Shown here: one piece after another, positions 37,387 through 47,928 of the stretch | Position numbering within the stretch: the stretch's first letter is position 1 | Layout: each line of letters starts with the position of its first letter | Source: Vibrio genomosp. F10 str. ZF-129 | GTDB lineage: Bacteria; Pseudomonadota; Gammaproteobacteria; Enterobacterales; Vibrionaceae | Assembly: GCF_000287055.2 (NCBI RefSeq) | Contig: NZ_AJYQ02000118.1 | Coordinates: 1 to 64,000, forward strand | DNA: 64,000 bases | Direction: 5' to 3' | Notes under the pieces: model-generated | What the model was told of the DNA's origin: nothing | Seen by the model: the letters and a program-made list of their open reading frames with translations, nothing else | Databases searched by the model: none | Made by a program: the position numbers and the translations under genes

Positions 37387-37767
37387 TTAATTCAGAATGT
37401 TGGGAATAGCGAGACGAAAAGGGCTGATCTCGGTGGTAAATTTATTACCGTCATGATCGATAAAAATATAGTGCCCTTGCATGACGCCGACAGGTGTTTC
37501 GATTGTCGTTGCGCTGGTGTAGGTATATTCATCGTTGCTTTTAATCTTGGGCTGTTGGCCGACGACACCTTCTCCTTCAATGGACATTTGTTTTCCGTTG
37601 GCATCGGTAATTAACCAGCGTCGACATAATAGTTGGACGGTTTGGGGGCTCAAATTTTTTATCGTGATGAGGTAAGCGAAAACGTAGTCATCCTTGCTTG
37701 GTGTCGATTGCTCTTCTACGTATTTGGTTTGTACTTGAATATTGATGTTAGGAATTGGCTCAATCAT
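37387..37767 (-). CDS. apaG: ApaG protein
   Basis: A 126-aa beta-sandwich protein (DUF525) of poorly known function, conserved beside apaH. EIPI-type N-terminus [15 protein letters not shown], then [39 protein letters not shown] and PVGVMQGHY are family signatures. I take the ATG at 37767 because GGGAG is well placed there; an in-frame GTG two codons upstream overlaps that site. Confidence 0.95.
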   Translation of the reverse strand: MIEPIPNINIQVQTKYVEEQSTPSKDDYVFAYLITIKNLSPQTVQLLCRRWLITDANGKQMSIEGEGVVGQQPKIKSNDEYTYTSATTIETPVGVMQGHYIFIDHDGNKFTTEISPFRLAIPNILN

Positions 37768-37877
37768 GATCACTCCCGATCAGTTTGTGCGCTTATAAAA
37801 TTCAGCCCCTATCTATTATTTGTAAAACTTTCAATGTGTAAAAGTCTTAGGTGTAAAAGACAGAGGCCAAATAGAGG

Positions 37878-38684
37878 CTATGAATGGTTAGCGTCTAACC
37901 AGTTTGCCATACCAACAAACTGCTCTAAAGTTAGATTTTCAGGACGCATACTTGGATTTACCCCGAGCTCTTCCAGTGTTTCCTTGCTCATTAATGCTTT
38001 GTAGCAATTACGTACGGTTTTACGTCGTTGGTTAAACCCTTCACGACATACACGATCAAGCCACTTTAAGTTCTTAGCGGGATGAGGAAGAACCTCATAG
38101 GGCGTTAGGCGAACCACAGCAGAATCCACTTTAGGTGGCGGAACAAAGGCGGTTGGCGGAACTTCAAGTACCGGCGTAACTTTACAGTAGTATTGCGCCA
38201 TGACCGTTAGTCGACCATAGGCTTTACTTCCTGGGCCAGCGGCTAAACGGTTAACCACTTCTTTTTGAAGCATAAAGTGCATGTCTTGGATGTCTTTATG
38301 AAACTCGAAAAGGTGGAACATCAATGGCGTTGAAATGTTGTAAGGTAAGTTACCAAAAATACGCAGTTTATTATTGGGTATCACCAATTGCTCGAAGTCG
38401 AACTTCATTGCATCGCCTTCGTGAATCGTCAGCTTGTCCGCTAAGTCTGGATGATTACGCAGACGTTCAGCAAGATCTCTATCCAATTCTATGACGGTAA
38501 ATTTATCGACGAGTCTGCCAACAGGCTCGGTAATAGCGCCAAGGCCAGGGCCAATTTCTACTAGATTCTGACCTGGTAGAGGATTTATGCCTGAAACAAT
38601 CCCATCAATAATATAGGGATCGTTTAGGAAGTTTTGACCAAAACGTTTTCTCGCTTTGTGCCCCAAGTGGACATCATTTCTCAT
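37878..38684 (-). CDS. rsmA: 16S rRNA dimethyladenosine transferase RsmA (KsgA)
   Basis: SAM-dependent enzyme that dimethylates A1518 and A1519 of 16S rRNA, a late check in 30S assembly, 268 aa. Motifs are [15 protein letters not shown], motif [14 protein letters not shown] (residues 42-54), [10 protein letters not shown] and the catalytic NLPYNIST, followed by a C-terminal helical domain. Central gene of the conserved operon, 30 bases after pdxA. Confidence 0.96.
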   Translation of the reverse strand: MRNDVHLGHKARKRFGQNFLNDPYIIDGIVSGINPLPGQNLVEIGPGLGAITEPVGRLVDKFTVIELDRDLAERLRNHPDLADKLTIHEGDAMKFDFEQLVIPNNKLRIFGNLPYNISTPLMFHLFEFHKDIQDMHFMLQKEVVNRLAAGPGSKAYGRLTVMAQYYCKVTPVLEVPPTAFVPPPKVDSAVVRLTPYEVLPHPAKNLKWLDRVCREGFNQRRKTVRNCYKALMSKETLEELGVNPSMRPENLTLEQFVGMANWLDANHS

Positions 38685-38713
38685 ATTTTTCTCGAATTTC
38701 GTGCTTTATCGCA

Positions 38714-39706
38714 TCAATTAGGTTGTTTATCGACCAATTCAATCGCGTGAGTCAGTGCTGTTTTAAAGCTCCCTGTATCCGCATTGCCAGTCCCTGCAAG
38801 ATCGAGAGCGGTACCGTGATCGACCGATGTTCTTATAAAGGGTAGACCAAGAGTAATGTTTACGGAACGGCCAAAACCTTTGTACTTAAGTACAGGGAGT
38901 ACTTGGTCGTGATACATTCCTAATACCGCATCAGCGTGTTGTAAGTATTTCTCATTGAAGATAGTGTCGGCAGGCAGTGGCCCAATAACATTAATCCCAT
39001 CTTCTTGACGAATTTTATTCAGTGTTGGTGTAATGGTTTCTATTTCTTCACGGCCAAGGCACCCATCTTCACCCGCGTGAGGATTTAACCCACAGACATA
39101 GATAGATGGATTCTCAATGGCAAATTTTTCAACCAAATCTTGATGAAGAATACGGATGACTTTTTCAAGCCTCTGCTCTGTCACCGCTTGAGAAACGTAG
39201 GCTAGGGGAATATGTGTCGTTACAAGCGCAACGCGTAATCCTTCCGTCGCCAACATCATCACCACTAGAGGGGTATTGGACTTCTCGGCAAAGAACTCGG
39301 TATGCCCACTAAAAGCAACACCAGCTCGATTAATCACCCCCTTGTGAACAGGGCCGGTGACAATAGCATCAAATTCACCATTCATACAGCCTAAAGCCGC
39401 TCTTTCTAGTGTTTTTAATACATAATGGCCATTCGCTTCATTCAGCTTTCCTGCTTCGCATGGGGCATCAAGTGCGATATGGTCAACAACCAGTGAGCCG
39501 GAGTTTTGTGGCTTAATATCGAGAGATTCGGTGTAATCAATCAGTTGTACATCTATGCCAAGCTGCTTTGCTCGTTGTTCAATGAGATTTTTGTCGGCAC
39601 AAACGACGATTTGATGGTTCCAGTTTTCTTGGGACAACGCTAAAACGAGATCGGGACCAATACCTGCAGGTTCTCCAGCGGTGACCACGACACGTTTAAT
39701 TGTCAT
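38714..39706 (-). CDS. pdxA: 4-hydroxythreonine-4-phosphate dehydrogenase PdxA
   Basis: Oxidises 4-phosphohydroxy-L-threonine in pyridoxal phosphate synthesis, 330 aa. The N-terminus [16 protein letters not shown], the [23 protein letters not shown] stretch with a metal-binding histidine, [17 protein letters not shown] and [16 protein letters not shown] are diagnostic. The start overlaps the end of surA by 11 bases, so translation is likely coupled. Confidence 0.96.
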   Translation of the reverse strand: MTIKRVVVTAGEPAGIGPDLVLALSQENWNHQIVVCADKNLIEQRAKQLGIDVQLIDYTESLDIKPQNSGSLVVDHIALDAPCEAGKLNEANGHYVLKTLERAALGCMNGEFDAIVTGPVHKGVINRAGVAFSGHTEFFAEKSNTPLVVMMLATEGLRVALVTTHIPLAYVSQAVTEQRLEKVIRILHQDLVEKFAIENPSIYVCGLNPHAGEDGCLGREEIETITPTLNKIRQEDGINVIGPLPADTIFNEKYLQHADAVLGMYHDQVLPVLKYKGFGRSVNITLGLPFIRTSVDHGTALDLAGTGNADTGSFKTALTHAIELVDKQPN

Positions 39707-40991
39707 CTTGTTGTTCCTCTACCACTTCAACAAAGGCACTGGCACGTAACTCTTGGATCCAAGCGCTGGCTTCTTCATTAAATTTACGGTTAAACAAAAT
39801 GCCATAGGCTTTATTTTTTAAAGCCGAATCGGTTCTGTCCACTTCACGGCGATCAATGACCTCAACAATATGCCAGCCATGAACGGTTTTGAAGGGTTCA
39901 CTGATTTTCCCTACTGGAAGCGTTTCAACCTGATACTTAAACTCTGGCACATACAGATCTGGAGTTTGATAGCCTAATTCACCATCCTGTACCGCAGAGC
40001 CTGGATCTTGACTGTATTGCTGAGCCAGTTCTCCAAATGTCGCTTCGCCAGCCGCGACTTTTCTAGTGATTTCTAGAAGATCTCGTTGCACACCTTCATC
40101 GCTCAAAATCACGGTCGGTTTAATCAAAATATGGCGCGCATTGACTTCAGTCACCGCGACAACTTCTAGACCTTTTACATCATCAATTTTTAATATGTGG
40201 AAACCGATACCGCTGCGGAACGGCCCAATGATGCTGCCCTTGTTTTGCAGTTTTATTTGATCGGCAAAAATCGTTGGCATCTCTTCTTTACGCATCCAAC
40301 CCCAATCGCCGCCTTCTAGCGCTTTCGGGCCTTTTGAATAGGTGTAGGCCATGGTTTTAAAATCGGCACCATCTTGTAACTGCTGAACCAATTCATTGGC
40401 TTGCTTTTCTAGCTCTGATTTTTCTTGATCGTCATTGAAACGAAGCTGAATATGGCTCACTTGATACTGAACTGTGGCATTGGTTTCTTGCGCTAAAATA
40501 TCCGCCAGGTTATCCACTTCTGCAGGAAGAATGTTAATGCGACGTCGTACGAGTGCATTTCGTGCCTCACTCGCGGCGATCTCTTTTCGTATTTGCTCAC
40601 GAAAGGCCGCGTAAGTGAGCCCTTCAGCCGCCACTGATGCCGTCAGCTCTTCAATGCTTTGTTGGTTATTTTTTGCGATATCCGCAATCGCTTCATTGAG
40701 GCGGTTATCATCAATACGTACACCAAGACGCTCTGCTTCTTGCTGTTGAATAGTATCAATGATCAGTTTTTCTAATACCTGCTCGCGCAAAATGTCTTCA
40801 GTGGGAAGGGCTTGTTTGTTCTCTTTAGCGTTGGCTTTGAGAGTTTTAAAAGCAGTATCAATATCGCTTTGCAGTACCACACCCTCGTTGACGATAACGG
40901 CAATTTTATCCAGAGCCACAGGCTCTGCAATGACACTTGCTGTACTCAAACTCGTGATGGTGCCTAGCAGGATCTGTTTCCACAGTTTCAT
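39696..40991 (-). CDS. surA: Periplasmic chaperone SurA
   Basis: Outer-membrane-protein chaperone and peptidyl-prolyl isomerase of 431 aa (E. coli 428). A signal peptide ([22 protein letters not shown]) is followed by the N-terminal chaperone domain to about residue 165 and two parvulin domains ([17 protein letters not shown] and [18 protein letters not shown]), then a short C-terminal helix. It lies directly after lptD, whose product is one of its main clients, so the operon couples a substrate with its folding factor. Confidence 0.95.
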   Translation of the reverse strand: MKLWKQILLGTITSLSTASVIAEPVALDKIAVIVNEGVVLQSDIDTAFKTLKANAKENKQALPTEDILREQVLEKLIIDTIQQQEAERLGVRIDDNRLNEAIADIAKNNQQSIEELTASVAAEGLTYAAFREQIRKEIAASEARNALVRRRINILPAEVDNLADILAQETNATVQYQVSHIQLRFNDDQEKSELEKQANELVQQLQDGADFKTMAYTYSKGPKALEGGDWGWMRKEEMPTIFADQIKLQNKGSIIGPFRSGIGFHILKIDDVKGLEVVAVTEVNARHILIKPTVILSDEGVQRDLLEITRKVAAGEATFGELAQQYSQDPGSAVQDGELGYQTPDLYVPEFKYQVETLPVGKISEPFKTVHGWHIVEVIDRREVDRTDSALKNKAYGILFNRKFNEEASAWIQELRASAFVEVVEEQQDDN

Positions 40992-41053
40992 TTTCTATCC
41001 TATAAATCAGTATGGGTTAGCAGCAAGGTCAACCAGGCTGCTAAAAGTCAAAA

Positions 41054-43429
41054 TTAGTTATTTAAGAAGAACGGTCGTCCATAGCCAAGAGCATTGCCTG
41101 CACTGGCGGCTCCTGCTGCACTTGAATCGGAGCCAATCGTAGTACCAAACCCGATGATACCAAAGTTGATACCCAGGTTTTTTTCATAAACAGGGGTGGC
41201 ACTCGGGTCATTAACAAAATCACCGTTCCAGCTAATGATTTGGTTACTGTAGGTAAAGCCTATGTACCAGCAGTCATCGCGATAACTGAGTGTCGCAAGC
41301 CACTCTAGGTTTTCTTCCGTGGTGAGGTCATAAAAATATTGTGCACTGGCGTTCCATTTGCTGCTTATTTGATAGCCACCAAGCAAGCCTGCTTGAGAAA
41401 TTCCATCTTTAGTTATCCCATTTAGCGACTCTGGATCGTCATAACCCAGAGTGTATTGGATATAATTTTTATCTACGTATCGATAGTTAGTTTGAATATA
41501 ACCCCCGGCAAAGCGGTACTCCAGTGTGCTGTTACCCAGCTGCACGGTACTTGAATCAATATCGTACTGAATACCACCGTGATAAAAGAGGTAATCATCG
41601 TAGTTAAAGTCCATTTCAACCGCCCACGCTGAATAATTGGTGGGTTGAGAGCTACTCGTTGGATTACTTAGCGAAGAGTTTTTGGTGTCTTTATCAAGGT
41701 AAAAAATCTGACCAAATGAGATATTCAAACGTTCTTTATAGGCGTCATCGAAAAAGCGAGATGATGCGCCGTAGCTAAACTGATTCGCTGCGGCTATTTT
41801 ATCCACACCGCTGTATTTTCTACTACGAAACAGTCCGTAGTAATCGGTTTGCAGCAACGTGGTATCGTAGTTGCCGATAGCACTTTGATCTTCTTCTGGC
41901 ACATAGAGATATTGAACTTGAGGTTCTAATGTCTGTGTATAGCTGTCTAAGACAATAGTGTCACGCTCTAGAACAACACCAGCATGAGTACGAAACTCGG
42001 GTATTAAACGAGAAACACTCTCTTCTAAATCAGAATTAAGCACGTCTGTCAGATCCTGTTGGTAGTAGGTTCCGAGTAATCTTGCTTCGGTTGTCCAGGT
42101 ACCCCAGGTATTGGCAAGCGGGACAGTCAAACCAGGTTCAATATGAACACGCATTGCTGATGGTTGATTATCAGCGTCGGTTTCAAATCGTGAAATATGG
42201 CTGATTAAATCAAAATCTAAATGCTTCATTAGCTCTGGTGCGTAGTAATTAAACTCGACCTGAGGCATTAACCGATAAGGCAAATTTCCGCTGGTGGTGA
42301 GAACTTGGAAATCACGGACTAACACTGAGGTATCCCAAGAATCACTACGATAAGTGGCTTGGCCTTCCTGGAGTAGTTGTCCATCTTCTCGATTGCCTAT
42401 GTCTGACGAAACGTGGCTAAAATAGTCAATATCACTGACTTTAGAGAAGTCGATATCAAATTTCCACGCTTGTTGAAAAATCCCGCTATGTTGATATTGG
42501 AAGCCCCAACGATCGCCGTAGTCGGTGTATTTTTTGTCGTCAGGTAAGTACTCAGATTTAATAGTGCCGTAACCTAAATCTGACAAGTAGCGAAACTCAC
42601 TATTGAGTTGTGTGCCTCGCTCTTGCATATATTTGATCGTGGTCTCGAGATCATAATTGGGGGCTAAATTCCAATAAATTGGCACATCCATCTCAAAACC
42701 ATCACTGGATCCATACCCTACGGTTGGGTACAAAAAGCCGGTTTTACGGGTGTCACCAATCGGCACAGTTAAGAATGGTAGATAGAACACGGGAACGTTT
42801 TGAATCTCAAAACGAGGGTTGTAGAAGGTGGCTTCTTCTTCGTTCTGATCGATATCGATACTCGAGGCGCGCATTCGCCACGATTTATCCCCTTCAGGGC
42901 AAGAGGTAATACTGCCATCTTCTATTTCATAGACGGCTTTACCGGTTTTGGCGATAAAGACCGCCTCTCCACGACCAGGTTCGCATAAAAACTGATACTG
43001 AGTATTCTCTGCGGTGAGCTCATCAGTCGTGAGATCATTGGTGGCAGTATCCGAAATTGTCTTAATTTCCCCATCACTAAAGTGAACATTCCCGTTTGCC
43101 ACGACAATATTATCTTTTTGATGCCAAGTGACTTCATCTGCGGTCAGGCGCTTTTTACCCTGAGTCACAACAACGTCGCCTTTGTATACCGATTTGTTGT
43201 TATTTAGAGCTTCTAGCGCGTTGGCTTCTACATCAATCGGTAGCTCATTTGGATTTTCTGCATCAGGTAGATTGACCAAGCATTGGTCAATAGGGTCTAA
43301 TATTTGGCATTGTCCGAAAGCAGGCATTTCGAGCACATCTTCGTCTAATACCGTCTCAGCACTAGTCTGAGGAACGAGAAAGGCGGTACTGATGGAAGCG
43401 GCTATTAAAGTGCGAGGAAAAAATGGCAT
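41054..43429 (-). CDS. lptD: LPS-assembly outer membrane protein LptD
   Basis: Beta-barrel translocon of 791 aa that with LptE inserts lipopolysaccharide into the outer leaflet. A signal peptide ends at QTSAE. A periplasmic jelly-roll domain follows ([36 protein letters not shown], about 60-150), then [34 protein letters not shown] and 26 strands to the C-terminus. Cysteines are two near the mature start (GQCQI, DQCLV), FLCEPG, TSCPEG and a single DDCWY near the end, where E. coli has an adjacent pair. LptF and LptG of the same pathway are also in this window. Confidence 0.95.
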   Translation of the reverse strand: MPFFPRTLIAASISTAFLVPQTSAETVLDEDVLEMPAFGQCQILDPIDQCLVNLPDAENPNELPIDVEANALEALNNNKSVYKGDVVVTQGKKRLTADEVTWHQKDNIVVANGNVHFSDGEIKTISDTATNDLTTDELTAENTQYQFLCEPGRGEAVFIAKTGKAVYEIEDGSITSCPEGDKSWRMRASSIDIDQNEEEATFYNPRFEIQNVPVFYLPFLTVPIGDTRKTGFLYPTVGYGSSDGFEMDVPIYWNLAPNYDLETTIKYMQERGTQLNSEFRYLSDLGYGTIKSEYLPDDKKYTDYGDRWGFQYQHSGIFQQAWKFDIDFSKVSDIDYFSHVSSDIGNREDGQLLQEGQATYRSDSWDTSVLVRDFQVLTTSGNLPYRLMPQVEFNYYAPELMKHLDFDLISHISRFETDADNQPSAMRVHIEPGLTVPLANTWGTWTTEARLLGTYYQQDLTDVLNSDLEESVSRLIPEFRTHAGVVLERDTIVLDSYTQTLEPQVQYLYVPEEDQSAIGNYDTTLLQTDYYGLFRSRKYSGVDKIAAANQFSYGASSRFFDDAYKERLNISFGQIFYLDKDTKNSSLSNPTSSSQPTNYSAWAVEMDFNYDDYLFYHGGIQYDIDSSTVQLGNSTLEYRFAGGYIQTNYRYVDKNYIQYTLGYDDPESLNGITKDGISQAGLLGGYQISSKWNASAQYFYDLTTEENLEWLATLSYRDDCWYIGFTYSNQIISWNGDFVNDPSATPVYEKNLGINFGIIGFGTTIGSDSSAAGAASAGNALGYGRPFFLNN

Positions 43430-43574
43430 CGAGTTTTACTGTCCTGTTGAACTTGATTTATCCGGTGATTGGAACCCGAATTTTAGAATACGGCTCCTAT
43501 CATAAAGGAATTTAATGCTTACGGCACTATCAGACCACTTTGTGGCAAAAAAATTCAGAGATTGAGAGCACATA

Positions 43575-44423
43575 ATGCATATTTTTGGCAAAATTCTGGG
43601 CGCTTTTTTTGGCTTCCTATTTGGCGGGGCGTTCGGTTTATTTTTGGGACTGTTCATCGGCCATCAATTTGATAAGGCGCGCCGTTTAAATCAAGCGGGT
43701 TTTAGAGGAGGGGCATTTGGTTCTGGGCCAAGCCAAGCTGAGCGCCAAGGTGAATTCTTTAAGGCGGCTTTCGCGGTGATGGGGCATGTTGCGAAAGCGA
43801 AAGGTCAAGTGACAGCGCAAGAGATTCAACTTGCAACGACCATGATGGAGCGCATGAACCTGCATGGTGAGCAGAGACGTTCAGCTCAAGACGCGTTTAG
43901 AGACGGAAAAGAAGCCGACTTTCCATTGGACAGTGTGTTAGAGCGAGTGAAAATATCCGTTGCAGGTCGTTTTGATTTATTGCAGTTCTTCCTGGAGCTT
44001 CAAATATCTGCTGCGTTTGCTGATGGCGATCTCCATCCGAGCGAGCGAAATGTATTACACAAGATAGCGAAAGGTTTAGGATTCTCTTCAGCACAATTAG
44101 AGCAGCGCCTTCGAATGCAAGAAGCGGCGTTTCGTTTTCAACATGGTGGTGGCTCCCATCAAGGAGGTCATCAACAATCGGGTGGTTGGCAGCAAGCAAA
44201 TCAAGTGGATCAGTTGGCGGCGGCCTATGATGTGCTTGGTATTAGTGACAGTTCCGAGTCGAAAGAGATAAAACGCGCTTATCGAAAGCTGATGAATGAA
44301 CATCACCCTGATAAATTGATGGCGAAAGGTCTCCCTCCTGAGATGATGAATGTCGCGAAAGAAAAATCACAGGAAATTCAAAACGCTTATGACCTGATAA
44401 AAAAGGTTAAAGGCTTTAAGTAA
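43575..44423 (+). CDS. djlA: Membrane-anchored DnaJ-like protein DjlA
   Basis: Co-chaperone of DnaK, 282 aa. The N-terminal membrane segment is glycine-rich (GKILGAFFGFLFGGAFGLFLGLFIG, residues 5-29), as in E. coli DjlA where it dimerises. A TerB-like helical domain covers about 55-185, a Q/G/H-rich linker (HGGGSHQGGHQQSGGWQQ) follows, and a C-terminal J domain carries the HPD motif (NEHHPDKLM). Divergent from lptD, as in E. coli. Probably senses envelope stress; details unknown. Confidence 0.94.
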   Translation: MHIFGKILGAFFGFLFGGAFGLFLGLFIGHQFDKARRLNQAGFRGGAFGSGPSQAERQGEFFKAAFAVMGHVAKAKGQVTAQEIQLATTMMERMNLHGEQRRSAQDAFRDGKEADFPLDSVLERVKISVAGRFDLLQFFLELQISAAFADGDLHPSERNVLHKIAKGLGFSSAQLEQRLRMQEAAFRFQHGGGSHQGGHQQSGGWQQANQVDQLAAAYDVLGISDSSESKEIKRAYRKLMNEHHPDKLMAKGLPPEMMNVAKEKSQEIQNAYDLIKKVKGFK

Positions 44424-44446
44424 ACCGTTTCACACTCTAGATAAAA

Positions 44447-44487
44447 CGAAGGCGAGCATTCTATATAAAATCGTGCTCGCCTTTGTC
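44447..44487. terminator. Bidirectional terminator between djlA and ridA
   Basis: AAGGCGAGCA pairs perfectly with TGCTCGCCTT over a 15-base loop between the convergent genes; T-rich on the plus side. Confidence 0.85.
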
Positions 44488-44508
44488 ATTTCATAACCAT
44501 TGAACGTA

Positions 44509-44898
44509 CTATTTGCGAACCGCAATCGCTTCAATTTCGATGCCCACATCTTTTGGTAGACGAGCCACTTCAACGCATGAACGAGCTGGGTAGTGAGCGA
44601 CATTATGTTCATCAAAGAACTTTCCGTACACCTCGTTTACTGCGCCAAAATCGTTAAGATCTTTAACGAAAACGGTCATTTTCACAATATCACTCACGGT
44701 AAGGCCTGAAGCCTCGACAACCGCTTTAACATTTTCAAGAGACTGACGAGCCTGCTCTGTAATTTCACTAGAGACTTCACCTGTTACTGGGTTAACTGGG
44801 ATTTGGCCTGAAGTTAACACCATATTACCTAGGTCTACACCTTGAATATATGGGCCAATGGCTGCAGGAGCAGAGTCAGTATGAAGAACTTTTGTCAT
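44509..44898 (-). CDS. ridA: Enamine/imine deaminase RidA
   Basis: Destroys reactive 2-aminoacrylate made by PLP enzymes, protecting isoleucine and other synthesis, 129 aa. It is close to E. coli RidA throughout (SAPAAIGPYIQGVDLGNMVLTSGQIPV), with the active-site arginine in ARSCVEVARLPKD. Start MTKVLHTDS behind GGAA aligns with the family; the longer frame is unsupported. It follows pyrI, as in E. coli, but after a strong terminator. Confidence 0.96.
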   Translation of the reverse strand: MTKVLHTDSAPAAIGPYIQGVDLGNMVLTSGQIPVNPVTGEVSSEITEQARQSLENVKAVVEASGLTVSDIVKMTVFVKDLNDFGAVNEVYGKFFDEHNVAHYPARSCVEVARLPKDVGIEIEAIAVRK

Positions 44899-44963
44899 GT
44901 TATTTATTCCGTCAGTAGAGGGGAAGATGAGCACTCAGTGTGCCGTGAATTTGAGATGACGTA

Positions 44964-45016
44964 AAGAAAAAATCCCTTATCAATCGTCCACGAGAAGTGG
45001 TGCATGACAAGGGATT
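44964..45016 (-). terminator. Terminator after pyrBI
   Basis: On the minus strand AATCCCTTGTCA pairs with TGATAAGGGATT around a 22-base loop, followed by T5 and a C-T tail. It ends the pyrBI transcript before ridA. Confidence 0.9.
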
Positions 45017-45087
45017 AATACGACCTATTGCGAATAGAAATGAACGTGGTGTATTGCCGTTATTCGCTTTAAGCTAGTCGTGTTGAT

Positions 45088-45549
45088 TTATCTTTCCGTC
45101 ACCACTTCTCTAGAGAACACTTTTTCGCAGTATTTGCATTTAAGGCGGATATCGGCATTTTTCTCAATAACACTAAAGCTGCTTTCAACGGGTTCATTGT
45201 GGGTAATGCAATTGCTGTTTGGGCAATTAAAGACATCGTTGACCTGTTTAGGTAGCTCTAGCACCAATTTTTTAGCAACTTGATATTCTTCAATTTGATT
45301 GACGGTAGCGTGTGGTGCGTAAAGTGCTAATTTGCTTGCTTGATCTTCGTCGATAAAGACATTTTCAATTTTGAGTAAGTCTTTCGCACCTAGCGCTGAT
45401 GAGGGAAGGTTAAGACCAATCGTGACACGTTGATTGGAGTTATGCATATCGAACAGTCGCAATACTTTAATGCCAATCTGTGCCGGAATATGGTCAATAA
45501 CAGTGCCGTTTTTAATTGCTTCAACCTGCAATTGAGTTTCTTTAGACAT
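45088..45549 (-). CDS. pyrI: Aspartate carbamoyltransferase regulatory chain
   Basis: A 153-aa regulatory subunit of ATCase; binds CTP (inhibitor) or ATP (activator). The N-terminal allosteric domain has [17 protein letters not shown]. The C-terminal zinc domain has four cysteines in CPNSNCIT and CKYCEKVF, which bind zinc and hold the catalytic chains. It follows pyrB by 11 bases in the same transcript. Confidence 0.97.
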   Translation of the reverse strand: MSKETQLQVEAIKNGTVIDHIPAQIGIKVLRLFDMHNSNQRVTIGLNLPSSALGAKDLLKIENVFIDEDQASKLALYAPHATVNQIEEYQVAKKLVLELPKQVNDVFNCPNSNCITHNEPVESSFSVIEKNADIRLKCKYCEKVFSREVVTER

Positions 45550-45560
45550 AATAATTTCCT

Positions 45561-46508
45561 CTATGACAGGTTTGAGTTGGATATGGAAGGATTAAGAACA
45601 AGTGCCAACAAAGCTTCGCGCGCATAAACACCATTTTCAGCTTGCTCAAAATAATAAGCGTGTGGCGTTTTATCAACATCGGTCGTGATCTCATCCACGC
45701 GTGGCAGTGGGTGTAGTACTTTTAAGTTCTCACGTGCCCCCTCAAGCATACTCGCGGTTAGAATGTACGCCGATTTAATGTGTGCGTATTCTGATTCATC
45801 AAAACGCTCTTTTTGTACACGTGTCATATACAAAATATCCAGTTCAGGGATGACGGTTTCCATGTCGGTATGAAGGCTGTACTGAATGTTCGCTTCGTCC
45901 AGTTCTTCACAGATATAATCCGGCATTGCCAGTGCGTCTGGTGCGACGAAGAAAAAGCGGACGTTGGAGAATTTGGCTAACGCTTGTGTTAACGAATGAA
46001 CCGTGCGGCCGTATTTTAAATCACCGACAAAAGCAACATTGAGGTCATCTAATCGACCTTGTGTTTCTGAAATACTAAATAAATCCAGTAAGGTTTGAGT
46101 GGGGTGCTGGTTCGCACCATCACCCGCATTAATCACGGGCGTGCCATTGGAAAACTCAGAAGCAAGGCGAGCGGCGCCTTCTTGTGGGTGACGCATGACA
46201 AAAGCATCAACATAAGAGGAAATAACTTGAACGGAATCGGCCAATGTTTCCCCTTTTTTTGCCAAAGACGTATTACCACCGCTGTCAAAACCAATCACAT
46301 CACCACCGATGCGTTGAATGGCGGTCTCAAAGGAAAGTCGGGTTCGTGTCGAAGGTTCAAAAAAACAGCTAGCGATGACTTTGTTTTTAATCAGTTCAGG
46401 TTGAGGATGAGATTTCAACTGACCGGCTGTATTAACTATGAGTTCCAGTTCTTCACGAGAAAGCTCTGGAATCGAGATAATATGCTTTTGATAAAGCGAG
46501 TTTGTCAT
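45561..46508 (-). CDS. pyrB: Aspartate carbamoyltransferase catalytic chain
   Basis: Joins carbamoyl phosphate and aspartate, the first committed step of pyrimidine synthesis, 315 aa (E. coli 311). The carbamoyl-phosphate signature is [15 protein letters not shown] (near residue 52). The aspartate-binding loop [16 protein letters not shown], the [10 protein letters not shown] stretch and [11 protein letters not shown] are all present. A GGGAAG site precedes the ATG. Expression should follow UTP level through the attenuator and pyrL leader just upstream. Confidence 0.97.
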   Translation of the reverse strand: MTNSLYQKHIISIPELSREELELIVNTAGQLKSHPQPELIKNKVIASCFFEPSTRTRLSFETAIQRIGGDVIGFDSGGNTSLAKKGETLADSVQVISSYVDAFVMRHPQEGAARLASEFSNGTPVINAGDGANQHPTQTLLDLFSISETQGRLDDLNVAFVGDLKYGRTVHSLTQALAKFSNVRFFFVAPDALAMPDYICEELDEANIQYSLHTDMETVIPELDILYMTRVQKERFDESEYAHIKSAYILTASMLEGARENLKVLHPLPRVDEITTDVDKTPHAYYFEQAENGVYAREALLALVLNPSISNSNLS

Positions 46509-46541
46509 GTTCTTCTTCCCTATCTTGAGTGTTCTTAGGCC

Positions 46542-46571
46542 AAAAAAAAGCCCCCCATAAATGGGAGGCTT
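46542..46571 (-). terminator. pyrBI attenuator terminator
   Basis: On the minus strand AAGCCTCCC pairs with GGGGGGCTT (one G-U pair) around the loop ATTTAT, followed by T8. It lies 34 bases before pyrB, and the pyrL stop codon touches its 5' arm, the geometry expected of UTP-sensitive attenuation. Confidence 0.92.
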
Positions 46572-46698
46572 AAAAAATTGAGAGAATTACAAAAAGAATG
46601 ACAGCACCGCTAAGCTTGGAAAGCAGTCGCAGTTTGCACATTGTAATATCGTTGAATCTGTAATATCGCTGAGTCGGGCACGATACTGACGCCATCAT
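46570..46698 (-). CDS. pyrL: pyrBI operon leader peptide
   Basis: A 42-residue leader ([15 protein letters not shown] ... [10 protein letters not shown]) starting at ATG-ATG seven bases after AGAGGA. Length is close to the 44 residues of E. coli PyrL, although the sequence differs. Its last 14 codons are T-rich (CATTCTTTTTGTAATTC, then CAATTTTTTAA), which in mRNA is the U-run where polymerase pauses when UTP is low. The stop codon overlaps the attenuator stem, so a ribosome that catches up would block hairpin formation and let pyrBI be read. Mechanism is known from E. coli; assignment here is by layout. Confidence 0.85.
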   Translation of the reverse strand: MMASVSCPTQRYYRFNDITMCKLRLLSKLSGAVILFVILSIF

Positions 46699-46726
46699 TT
46701 GGTAATCCTCTGACAAATTGCCGAGC

Positions 46727-46754
46727 ATTATACGCTTTCATGCAATCTGCGCAA
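46727..46754 (-). promoter_or_regulatory. pyrBI promoter
   Basis: TTGCGC and a consensus TATAAT with a 16-base spacer, just after the argF stop, place the transcript start near 46720, about 20 bases before pyrL. Confidence 0.7.
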
Positions 46755-46781
46755 GCGATTACGTCAAGCTTTAATGACACT

Positions 46782-47786
46782 CTATTGGCCCAATGTAGCC
46801 ACCATGATCGCCTTAATAGTATGCATGCGGTTTTCTGCTTCATCGAACACAATAGAGTGTTCAGATTCAAACACTTCCTCGGTCACTTCTAACCCCTTCA
46901 TGCCATATTTTTCCGAGACTTCTTTACCAATGACCGTCTCATCGTTATGAAAAGCGGGTAGGCAATGCATAAACTTCACATCTGAATTCTGCGTAAGCGC
47001 GAGTGTTTGGGTGTTTACTTGATATGGGGTCATCTTGGTGACACGCTCATCCCACGCTTCAGCGGCTTCACCCATAGAGACCCAGACATCGGTATAAAGG
47101 AAATCACACCCTTTAACGCCTTCTTCTACGTTTTCAGTTAAGGTGATTTTGGCGTTGGTTTGAGTTGCGATCTCTTGGCAAGTGGCGACTAAAGAGGCTT
47201 CTGGCCAAAATTCTTTAGGAGCAACAAGGCGAATATCCATGCCCATTTTCGCCGCACCTACCATCAAAGAATTGCCCATGTTATTACGTGCGTCACCTAA
47301 ATAAGCAAAGCTAATTTGGTGTAACTGCTTTGCTTTTCCGTGTTCGATCATGGTGAGGAAATCGGCAAGAATTTGTGTTGGATGGAATTCATCGGTAAGG
47401 CCATTCCAAACGGGAACGCCTGCATGCGCTCCTAATTCTTCAACGATGTCTTGACCAAAACCACGGTACTCAATGCCGTCGTACATGCGACCCAGTACCC
47501 GAGCGGTATCTTTCATTGACTCTTTTTGGCCAATTTGTGAACCCGAAGGGCCAAGGTAAGAAACTTGTGCGCCTTGATCAAAGGCCGCGACTTCAAAGGC
47601 GCAACGTGTTCGAGTTGAGGCTTTTTCAAAGATCAAAGCAATGTTTTTACCGACCAATTTTTTTTGTTCGGTTCCTGCGTATTTTGCTCTTTTTAAATCG
47701 GCCGAAAGATCGATCAAAAACTGGATCTCTTTAGGAGTAAAGTCGAGAAGTTTAAGAAAGTTACGATTACGCAGGTTAAAAGCCAT
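46782..47786 (-). CDS. argF: Ornithine carbamoyltransferase
   Basis: Makes citrulline from ornithine and carbamoyl phosphate in arginine synthesis, 334 aa. The carbamoyl-phosphate motif is [16 protein letters not shown], the ornithine loop is [13 protein letters not shown], and the C-terminal [10 protein letters not shown] carries the catalytic cysteine. It sits directly upstream of pyrBI, so both carbamoyl-phosphate consumers lie in tandem but with separate promoters. An ARG-box-like site lies about 60 bases upstream, consistent with ArgR repression. Confidence 0.96.
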   Translation of the reverse strand: MAFNLRNRNFLKLLDFTPKEIQFLIDLSADLKRAKYAGTEQKKLVGKNIALIFEKASTRTRCAFEVAAFDQGAQVSYLGPSGSQIGQKESMKDTARVLGRMYDGIEYRGFGQDIVEELGAHAGVPVWNGLTDEFHPTQILADFLTMIEHGKAKQLHQISFAYLGDARNNMGNSLMVGAAKMGMDIRLVAPKEFWPEASLVATCQEIATQTNAKITLTENVEEGVKGCDFLYTDVWVSMGEAAEAWDERVTKMTPYQVNTQTLALTQNSDVKFMHCLPAFHNDETVIGKEVSEKYGMKGLEVTEEVFESEHSIVFDEAENRMHTIKAIMVATLGQ

Positions 47787-47847
47787 AAAATGAGTCCTTG
47801 AAAGATGCTTTATCTAGGGGATTAGTAAAACATATAAATGCACCATT

Positions 47848-47865
47848 TGTGAATAATTATTTTAA
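47848..47865. promoter_or_regulatory. ARG box upstream of argF
   Basis: TGTGAATAATTATTTTAA matches TGAAT-N4-ATTCA at 8 of 10 half-site positions with an all-A/T spacer. It is placed to overlap the argF promoter; a second box is not clear. Confidence 0.55.
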
Positions 47866-47867
47866 AA

Positions 47868-47893
47868 TAAAAAAGAGGCACGGTGAGTGCCTC
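47868..47893 (-). terminator. Terminator after PIN-PhoH gene
   Basis: On the minus strand GAGGCAC pairs perfectly with GTGCCTC around a 5-base loop, followed by T6. It separates the PhoH-type gene from argF. Confidence 0.9.
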
Positions 47894-47928
47894 GCTTTGT
47901 AGAAGGGGTTCTATATGGAGGTTATAAG

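Noticed and set aside
46610..46870. An 86-codon minus-strand frame spanning the argF end and the pyrBI leader
   Set aside because: It starts inside argF in another frame and lacks a binding site. The pyrL frame in the same region has the Shine-Dalgarno and correct relation to the attenuator.
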